Origin: Gaiellasilicea sp963707575
Lineage (GTDB): Bacteria; Actinomycetota; Thermoleophilia; Gaiellales; Gaiellaceae
Reading direction: 5' to 3'
DNA: 64,000 nucleotides
Assembly: GCA_963707575.1 (NCBI GenBank)
Contig: OY970171.1
Coordinates: 2,976,001-3,040,000 of the forward strand
Position numbers and translations under genes: made by a program. Numbering within the stretch: position 1 is the stretch's first letter; the number at the start of each line of letters is the position of its first letter. Positions 58,384 to 64,000 of this stretch are shown here, piece by piece. A model generated the notes under the pieces. The model saw only the letters and a program-made list of their open reading frames with translations. It was not told the origin of the DNA and ran no database searches.

Positions 58384-61116
58384 CTAGGAAACTGCGAGCA
58401 GCTTCGGCCGTGCGCCCGCGTCGTGCGGCAGCGACTCGCCCGGGAGGATCCGCTCGAGCGCGGTCACGCAGCGCGGGCAGAACTGCGTGCCTGCGGCGTG
58501 TCGGAGCTCCTTCAGCGCCTCGTCGAGCGGCCGCGCGGCGCGGTAGATCCGCGTCGTCAGCATCGAGTCGAGCGCGTCGGCGACGTGGATGATCCGCGCC
58601 CCGAGCGGGATCTCCTCCCCACGCAGCCGGTCCGGGTAGCCCGTGCCGTCGAAGCGCTCGTGGTGATGCCGGATCGCCGGAACCGCGTCGTTCAGGAACC
58701 CGAGCCGGTCGATGATCCGAGCACCTTCGTCGGCGTGGCGCTGCATGAGCGACCACTCCTCGTCGGTGAGACTGGCCGGCTTCAGCAGGATCGAGTCCGG
58801 GATCGCGAGCTTGCCGATGTCGTGGAAGAGCGCAGCATGGCCGAGCAGGTCGAGCTCGGCCTGCGAGAGGCTCAGCTCGCGGCCGATCGCGAGCGCGAGC
58901 TGCTGCACGCGGCGGGAATGACCCGCGGTGTACGCGTCCCGGGCATCCACGGTCGCGGAGAGGCTCTCCATCGCGGCCGTCGAGCGCTCCTTCAGCAGCC
59001 GGTTCGCCTGCTCGAGCGAGACGTTCTGGGTGTGGATCGTCTCCGCCGCCTGGCGCAGCTTCTGCGCGCTCTTGCGCGTGTGCGAGAGATACGCCTCCTG
59101 GGTCTTGCGCATCAGGAGGAGCGGGACTGCGAAGACGGCGAGGGCGTACAGCCCCGCCGCGTGGTAGGCGATCGCGATCACGCTGCCGACGAAGCCGTAG
59201 ACGAGGTAGTGCGGCGCCAGCCAGAGGAAGCGCTCGTGCCAGACGCGCCACCAGCGCTCGTGGCCCTCGACGGCGAGCGCTAGCGAGAGCAGGCCGGTGT
59301 TGACGGCGAAGTACGCCGCGCCCGCGGCGAGGCCCGCGGCGGCCGTCACGAGCTCGCCCAGGCTTCCGTCGAAGCCGGCGGCGAAGGCGCTCGCCGCGGC
59401 GAGCGACGCGAGCGTGAGCGTGCCGATGTTGAAGATGACCGTGTGGATCGGCGTCCGGCGCGCGCTCCACTCCACGACGGCGGTCGTGACGGCGAGCGCG
59501 AGCGCGGCACGTGGGCCGAAGAGCGCAGCCCCTGCGAGTGCGCCGACCGCGCTGACCGAGATCGAGCCGTCGTCCACCTCGAGCGCGAGCGCCTGGCCGA
59601 TGCCGACGAGCGCGATGATCGCGAGCATCCCCAGGACGTCGGTCGAGGAGCCGAACACGAGCCCGAGCGCTCCGGCGATCACCCCGAGCACGATCACGGC
59701 GACAACGAGGCCGCCCAGACGGGCGGAGAGCTGCAGGAAGCGCGGCCCGTGCACAGTGTGCTGCGTGTGTCGGCGCTCCGAGAGCGGTGTCGCCTCCGGC
59801 ACGCGCGGCAGGGGCGCCCGGTGGTCGCCGTCCTCCGGCACTGCCACGAGCGGGACGGTGCGCTCCTCCGGGACGAGCAGCGGCTCCGAGCTCGCCCCGA
59901 GCACGCGGTTGCGGCCCTGGAGCTTCGCCCGGTAGACCGCAAGGTCGGCCTGGTGGATCAGCGCGTTCGCGTCGTCCGCGTCCTTGGGATAGCCGGAGAC
60001 GCCGATCGAGACGGTCGCGCGGATCGGCTCGCTCGAGGTCTCGACCTCGAACAGGCGCTCGGCGACCGCGCCGCGAATCCGCTCGGCGATCTCCATCGCC
60101 TGCTCGGGCGGTGTCTCGGGCAGCAGGATGCTGAACTCCTCGCCGCCGAAGCGTGCGGGTACGTCGTAGTGGCGCAGCTCACCGCGGAAGACCTCGGCGA
60201 TCCCCTTCAGGACCGCGTCGCCGGCGAGGTGGCCGTAGCTGTTGTTGATCTCGCGCAGCAGGTCGAGGTCGGCCATGATCAGCGACATCGGCCGCTGGAA
60301 GCGCTGCGAGCGTCCCAGCTCCTCGGTGAGCGCAGCCGCGAAGTGGCGGGCGTTGAAGAGCCCGGTCTTCGGGTCGACGCGCGCCTCGGCCTGGAGCTGC
60401 GGTACCGAGAGGGCTCGATGGATCAGCAGCAGCGGTGTGATCGCGAACGGCACGAGCCACGGATTGCCGGTCCAGAAGGCGGCGAGGACGACGCCCAGCG
60501 CAGCGAACACGAGCTCGGTCGAGAGCGTCTGGTACGAGAAGATCTGGCGCATCGGGTGCCCATGCACCCAGTGGATCATGGGCGCGATCAACGCCGAGTT
60601 GAGGGTCACGAAGACGATCGACGCCGCGACACCCGCCGCTGCGAAGCGCACGTCCTCGTTCGGCAGCAGGCCATGCGCGTTCAGGACGGCGTGCGCCACG
60701 GCCCACGCTCCCATCGTGGCCAGCGTGTGGTCGAAGATGTTGAACGTCTGCACATACCAGGTCGTCCTGCTCCGCAGCCACTCGGGGACGTGCTGGACGA
60801 GCGCGACCAGGACGAGCAGCTCGAGCGGCAGCAGCAGCACCGCGGCGATCAGGAAGACCCCTGTCGTGTGGTACGACTTGTTGCCGGGCGTGCGCACGAC
60901 GAAGAACTGCGCGAGCGCGACGGCGATGCCGAGGATGATGAACGTCGGCCAGCCCGGTGTGTGGCGGTTCAGCTGCGTCAGGTACGGCGCGACGAGGATG
61001 AGCGTCGTCGCGGCGACGGCGATGAAGTAGGCGATGACGCGCGGAGAGAGCTTCTGGAGCGGCGCAAACGACGTTTCCTCGGGCTCGAGGACGTCGTCGT
61101 ACGGGATCGAGCTCAT
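58384..61116 (-). CDS. Membrane GGDEF and HD-GYP cyclic-di-GMP enzyme
   Basis: From the ATG at 61116 (GGAG upstream) the protein is 910 aa. Order: membrane block one (about 20-235); GGDEF domain (about 240-405) with an active GGEEF near 322 and an RHYD inhibitory site exactly five residues before it; a second membrane block (about 450-650); a coiled linker; and an HD-GYP domain with HDIGK (near 763) and HHERFDGTGYP (near 817). It can in principle both make and hydrolyse c-di-GMP. Two separate membrane sensors around the cyclase are unusual. It pairs logically with the RsiG-like protein at 48563. Confidence 0.92.
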   Translation of the reverse strand: MSSIPYDDVLEPEETSFAPLQKLSPRVIAYFIAVAATTLILVAPYLTQLNRHTPGWPTFIILGIAVALAQFFVVRTPGNKSYHTTGVFLIAAVLLLPLELLVLVALVQHVPEWLRSRTTWYVQTFNIFDHTLATMGAWAVAHAVLNAHGLLPNEDVRFAAAGVAASIVFVTLNSALIAPMIHWVHGHPMRQIFSYQTLSTELVFAALGVVLAAFWTGNPWLVPFAITPLLLIHRALSVPQLQAEARVDPKTGLFNARHFAAALTEELGRSQRFQRPMSLIMADLDLLREINNSYGHLAGDAVLKGIAEVFRGELRHYDVPARFGGEEFSILLPETPPEQAMEIAERIRGAVAERLFEVETSSEPIRATVSIGVSGYPKDADDANALIHQADLAVYRAKLQGRNRVLGASSEPLLVPEERTVPLVAVPEDGDHRAPLPRVPEATPLSERRHTQHTVHGPRFLQLSARLGGLVVAVIVLGVIAGALGLVFGSSTDVLGMLAIIALVGIGQALALEVDDGSISVSAVGALAGAALFGPRAALALAVTTAVVEWSARRTPIHTVIFNIGTLTLASLAAASAFAAGFDGSLGELVTAAAGLAAGAAYFAVNTGLLSLALAVEGHERWWRVWHERFLWLAPHYLVYGFVGSVIAIAYHAAGLYALAVFAVPLLLMRKTQEAYLSHTRKSAQKLRQAAETIHTQNVSLEQANRLLKERSTAAMESLSATVDARDAYTAGHSRRVQQLALAIGRELSLSQAELDLLGHAALFHDIGKLAIPDSILLKPASLTDEEWSLMQRHADEGARIIDRLGFLNDAVPAIRHHHERFDGTGYPDRLRGEEIPLGARIIHVADALDSMLTTRIYRAARPLDEALKELRHAAGTQFCPRCVTALERILPGESLPHDAGARPKLLAVS

Positions 61117-61277
61117 CGGGATACTCCGCTGCAGACCGTCATTGCCGCTCGTCTCCTTCGATGCCGCAAGAATCGAAAGCGTGGCCAGGGGGCCGCGTCG
61201 CACGGTACGGGGCGCGAAGCGCCGATTCATCCCCCGTTTGCGGTACCCCGTCGAGCATCCCCCGTTGGGGTGAGTGA

Positions 61278-61302
61278 GGGGGCCGGCACGGAGCCGGCCC
61301 CC
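61278..61302 (-). terminator. Hairpin downstream of the second subtilisin gene
   Basis: A perfect 10-bp stem, GGGGGCCGGC with GCCGGCCCCC, around a 5-nt loop stands about 11 bp after the stop of the minus-strand protease. No T-run follows. Confidence 0.6.
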
Positions 61303-61313
61303 TCCTCGAGCCC

Positions 61314-63209
61314 TTACGGACTGGTGGACGTCGCGGTCGCGTTACCCGCGGCGGCAGGTGCCGCCGCGGCCGCATCCGCAACCGCGTCCGTCGCTTCCCC
61401 GGCGTCGTCGGCCGCCGGAGCGACCTCCTCAGCCGTGGGCAGCGCCTCACCCGGAGCGAGCAGATCCGGATCGAGCGCCGCCGCGGCGGCCTCCTCCGGG
61501 GTCAGCTCGTACGGGTCGTCGGCGCTGGGTGCCTCGCCGTCGGCGTTGTCCTCGCCGGAGGCGTTGCTCCAGGACACGTTGCTCCAGGAGACGTTGCTCC
61601 AGGACACGTTGCTCCAGGAGACGGCGTCCCAGGAGACGTTGCTCCAGGACACGTTGCTCCAGGAGACGTTGCTCCAGGAGACGTTGCTCCAGGACACGTT
61701 GCTCCAGGACACCGCGTCGAACACGCGCTGGCCGCCCGAATTGGTCTTCACGAACGCGTTCAGCGCTGCGTTCGGGTTCGCCGAACGGGCCGACAGAGCA
61801 CCGCGCACCGCGTTGACCTGACCGACGCCACAGGCGTTCGGCGAGCCGTCCGGCACCGGCCGGGAGCTCTCCATGATCGCGCCCTTGACCTGATCCGGCG
61901 TGAAGCCGGGGTTCCGGGCGAGGATCTGTGCCGCGAGACCCGCGGCGACCGGAGCCGCGAACGACGTGCCGGACAGCTCGATGTATCCGGCAGCCTTCTT
62001 GTTCTCCCGCTTGTCGTACGCGAGCGTCGAGGCGTCCGGGATCGGGCCGACCATGTAGCGACCGGGTGCGCACACCTCGGGCTTCCAGAAGCCGTCGGGA
62101 GTGCGACCGTACGCCGACCAGGGGGCTTCCTTGTCGTCCTTCGGCTTCGCCGTCCCGCCGATGTCGACCGCGCCGACCGTCAGCACGAACGGGTTGCTGC
62201 CCGGTGCGTGGAGGACGCCGCTCGGTCCGTCCGGCGTGCCGTAGTTCCCGGCAGCCGCCACCACCACGACACCTGCGAACCACAGCTTGGTGACCGCAGC
62301 GTTGAGCGGGTCCTCGTAGAACCGGTTGACGTTCGCCGAGTGGAGCGAGAAGTTCGCGACCCGGATGTTGTACTTGTCCTTGTTCGCGAGGATCCACTCG
62401 GCCGCCTTGATCACGTCGCTCGTGAGGCCGGAGCCCGAGTCGTCCATGACGTCCAGCGAGACGAGCTTCGCGTTGGGAGCCACGCCGGCGTAGCCGGGCG
62501 CCGAGCCCGCAGCGATGCCTGCGACGAAGGTGCCGTGCCCGCGCCCGTCACCGGACACGTTGGGCCTGCCCGAGCTGACCAGGTCGACCTGCTCCAGCAC
62601 GCGCTCGCTGAAGTCGAGCCGGCTTGCATCCACGCCCGAGTCGACGATCGCGATCGTCGGGGCCTGCGGGCCGTCCCACAGCTTGTTCACGCCGGACTCG
62701 TGCGGCCAGAGCTGCGTCGAGCTGTACTTGCCGTGAGGCAGAGTCGGCTCGTCGACAGTGACCGTGAGACCCGGGATCTTGGCAAGCTTCTTGATCTCCT
62801 TCGCGGACAGCTCCATCGCCACCGCGTCGATCAGACCGAGCTTGTGCTTCAGCTTGCCGAGCCCCCGTCCAGCCCTGTCGGCCCCGTCGAGGCCGTTGTC
62901 GGACTGGATGATGACGCGGATCTTCTCGTCCGGATTGTCCTTCGACTTCTTGAGGAGCCCCGGTGCGATGTGCGTGCCCTTGACCGGTTCGGTCACGGAG
63001 CCGCTGCCGCTGTTTGCGCTGCCCTTGCCGGAGTTGTCACCGGCGGCTGCCGCCAGCGGCATCGCCAGCGCGAGCAGCATGAGCACGACGACCCCTCGGC
63101 CGCCCTTGCCCCACAGAGCATTCGACCGAAGCTCGCCGCCGCGGTTGCCGGAGCCCCAGAGGGCACTCTGACGCACGTCTCCGCGGTTGCCGCTTGAGTT
63201 TCTCGCCAT
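61314..63209 (-). CDS. Secreted subtilisin-like (S8) protease with pentapeptide array
   Basis: The ATG at 63209 has AAGGAG upstream, giving 631 aa. Before the signal helix (VVVLMLLALAMPLAAAA) the N-terminus has two ALWG-containing motifs (RQSALWGSGNRGG and RSNALWGKGGRG). A propeptide-like region follows. The triad is Asp near 188 (IVDSGVD), His near 223 (GRGHGT) and Ser near 413 (SGTSFAAP). After the protease comes an array of ten pentapeptides (about 499-548), mostly VSWSN, and an Asp/Glu/Ala-rich tail. The array may be a beta or aromatic stalk, or a sorting feature. Substrate unknown. Confidence 0.9.
   Translation of the reverse strand: MARNSSGNRGDVRQSALWGSGNRGGELRSNALWGKGGRGVVVLMLLALAMPLAAAAGDNSGKGSANSGSGSVTEPVKGTHIAPGLLKKSKDNPDEKIRVIIQSDNGLDGADRAGRGLGKLKHKLGLIDAVAMELSAKEIKKLAKIPGLTVTVDEPTLPHGKYSSTQLWPHESGVNKLWDGPQAPTIAIVDSGVDASRLDFSERVLEQVDLVSSGRPNVSGDGRGHGTFVAGIAAGSAPGYAGVAPNAKLVSLDVMDDSGSGLTSDVIKAAEWILANKDKYNIRVANFSLHSANVNRFYEDPLNAAVTKLWFAGVVVVAAAGNYGTPDGPSGVLHAPGSNPFVLTVGAVDIGGTAKPKDDKEAPWSAYGRTPDGFWKPEVCAPGRYMVGPIPDASTLAYDKRENKKAAGYIELSGTSFAAPVAAGLAAQILARNPGFTPDQVKGAIMESSRPVPDGSPNACGVGQVNAVRGALSARSANPNAALNAFVKTNSGGQRVFDAVSWSNVSWSNVSWSNVSWSNVSWSNVSWDAVSWSNVSWSNVSWSNVSWSNASGEDNADGEAPSADDPYELTPEEAAAAALDPDLLAPGEALPTAEEVAPAADDAGEATDAVADAAAAAPAAAGNATATSTSP
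61563..61713 (-). repeat. Ten 15-bp coding repeats (SWSNV array)
   Basis: The plus strand reads GTTGCTCCAGGACAC or GTTGCTCCAGGAGAC ten times without interruption, with one variant (GGCGTCCCAGGAGAC). Nine units encode VSWSN and one VSWDA. Val codons alternate between GTG and GTC. Confidence 0.93.
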
Positions 63210-63399
63210 CTTTCTCCTTGTTCGCGCCGAGACGCGAGCCGCATTTACAAACAGGTCGGAGCCCGACTGCCACAGCTGGACTCCTGGAGGAACCGCGCAG
63301 ACTGTATGGCCGCCTTTGGTGAGGCTCTTACCCCTTTCGGGTGAGGACGGGGTAAGTTCACTCGGACGAGGGATCGGTCGACGCGCGGCGTCGATCATC

Positions 63400-63405
63400 T
63401 AGGCT
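63400..63405 (+). promoter_or_regulatory. -10-like TAGGCT before murT
   Basis: TAGGCT ends 8 nt before the ATG at 63414. TCGACG 16 bp upstream (63378-63383) is a weak -35 candidate. No ribosome site is present. Confidence 0.45.
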
Positions 63406-63413
63406 CGAAGCGC

Positions 63414-64000
63414 ATGAGCGCCCGGCTTGCCGTCGAGTCCATGGCCGCCCGCGCGGCTGCTCGCCTCTCACGGCTCGCCGGAACGGGGGGCGGAACGACG
63501 ATCCCGGGGAAGCTGCTCTGGAAGCTGGACCCGGGCGCGATCGACGCGCTCGCGGCTCGGCTGCCGCAGGGGGCGGCGGTCGTCTCCGCGACGAACGGGA
63601 AGACGACCACGACCGCGATGGTGGCCGAGATCCTCAGCGACCGCCGCCTCGCCTGGAACCGCTCGGGCGCGAACCTCGTCTCGGGCGTCGCGTCCACCCT
63701 CCTCGCTGCCCGCGACGCCGAGCTAGGACTGCTGGAGGTGGACGAGGGCGCGCTGCCGGAGGTGCTGCGGCGTGTCCGGCCACACGCGATCCTCCTGGCC
63801 AATCTCTTTCGCGACCAGCTCGACCGGTACGGGGAGCTCGAGCACATCGCCGAGCGCTGGCGTGCCTGCGTCACGGAGCTCCCGGACGAGACCACGCTTG
63901 TCGTGAACGGTGACGATCCCCAGGTCGGCGATCTCGGCCGCGGGCGCGCCGCGACCATTCCGTTCGGGCTCGACGATCCGCGGCACTCGCGACCTGCGCT
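63414..64000 (+). CDS. murT: Lipid II isoglutaminyl synthase subunit MurT (partial, runs off the window)
   Basis: The frame from the ATG at 63414 stays open to the end of the window (195 codons). It matches MurT: GGGTTIPGKLLWKLDP, the ATP loop VVSATNGKTTTTAMVAEIL, WNRSGANLVSGVASTLL, LLEVDEGALPEVL and ANLFRDQLDRYGELEHIAERW. MurT with its amidotransferase partner GatD converts D-Glu of lipid II to D-iso-Gln. The zinc ribbon and C-terminal domain lie beyond the window. GatD would be expected next. With murA at the other end, this fits a wall with amidated stem peptides. Confidence 0.92.
   Translation, partial: MSARLAVESMAARAAARLSRLAGTGGGTTIPGKLLWKLDPGAIDALAARLPQGAAVVSATNGKTTTTAMVAEILSDRRLAWNRSGANLVSGVASTLLAARDAELGLLEVDEGALPEVLRRVRPHAILLANLFRDQLDRYGELEHIAERWRACVTELPDETTLVVNGDDPQVGDLGRGRAATIPFGLDDPRHSRPA

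Noticed and set aside
61563..61713. Short regular repeats that could be taken for a CRISPR array
   Set aside because: The 15-bp units are contiguous with no spacers and are in frame within a protease gene, where they encode VSWSN.

Overview
The window is about 64 kb of GC-rich bacterial chromosome with dense, mostly plus-strand gene packing. GTG and TTG starts are common, stop and start codons often overlap, and there is a Gram-positive division and wall set (SepF, a YggT-type protein, a DivIVA-like protein, MurA, MurT). With a one-motif RsiG-like protein and two housekeeping-type sigma factors, this points to Actinomycetota, and I infer a deep lineage such as Thermoleophilia (Gaiellales or Solirubrobacterales). 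That placement is inference from gene content and was not tested by a search.

Layout. Positions 1-9400 hold the end of murA, a secreted subtilisin on the minus strand, a HisB-like protein without its metal-binding histidines, RidA, a CCA-type nucleotidyltransferase, pgeF, yggS, sepF, a yggT-type gene, a divIVA-like gene, a DUF167 gene, a DksA/TraR-type gene, lspA and rluD. Positions 9500-20765 are a translation, lipid and isoprenoid block: rpsB-tsf-pyrH-frr-uppS-cdsA-dxr-rseP, a membrane-anchored HTH protein, ispG and proS. Positions 20765-26395 carry small genes and a large fungalysin-type metalloprotease. Positions 26400-29300 are an accessory patch around tRNA-Pro(GGG), with a truncated tRNA copy, two RibD-C/DHFR-like reductases and remnants of GNAT and AraC genes.

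Positions 29269-45400 are a cell-surface and signalling region. It has two paralogous LuxR-type response regulators, one with a soluble histidine kinase; a giant repeat adhesin broken by frameshifts; an L,D-transpeptidase; secreted proteins; a cupredoxin operon followed by an alternative sigma factor and zinc anti-sigma pair; a GH99-like protein; and an HutF-like deiminase. Positions 45425-50521 hold pgsA, a GDP-mannose pyrophosphorylase/mutase fusion, an RsiG-like c-di-GMP-binding protein, a GarA-like zinc-ribbon/FHA protein, a MerR regulator and apt. Positions 50582-64000 hold membrane and hypothetical genes, a CAP-domain repeat protein, two convergent RpoD-type sigma factors, a class-II amidotransferase, a homing-endonuclease-associated-repeat protein, a membrane GGDEF/HD-GYP protein, a second subtilisin with a pentapeptide array, and the start of murT.

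Two signals cut across the window. The first is a roughly 70-bp repeat made of two hairpins joined by a conserved linker; it recurs mostly just after stop codons, in the sense orientation, with covarying stems. The second is a TAnnnT box placed 6-9 nt before many start codons, which suggests widespread leaderless transcription. The RsiG-like protein and the GGDEF/HD-GYP protein together point to c-di-GMP control of a WhiG-type sigma factor that would be encoded elsewhere.
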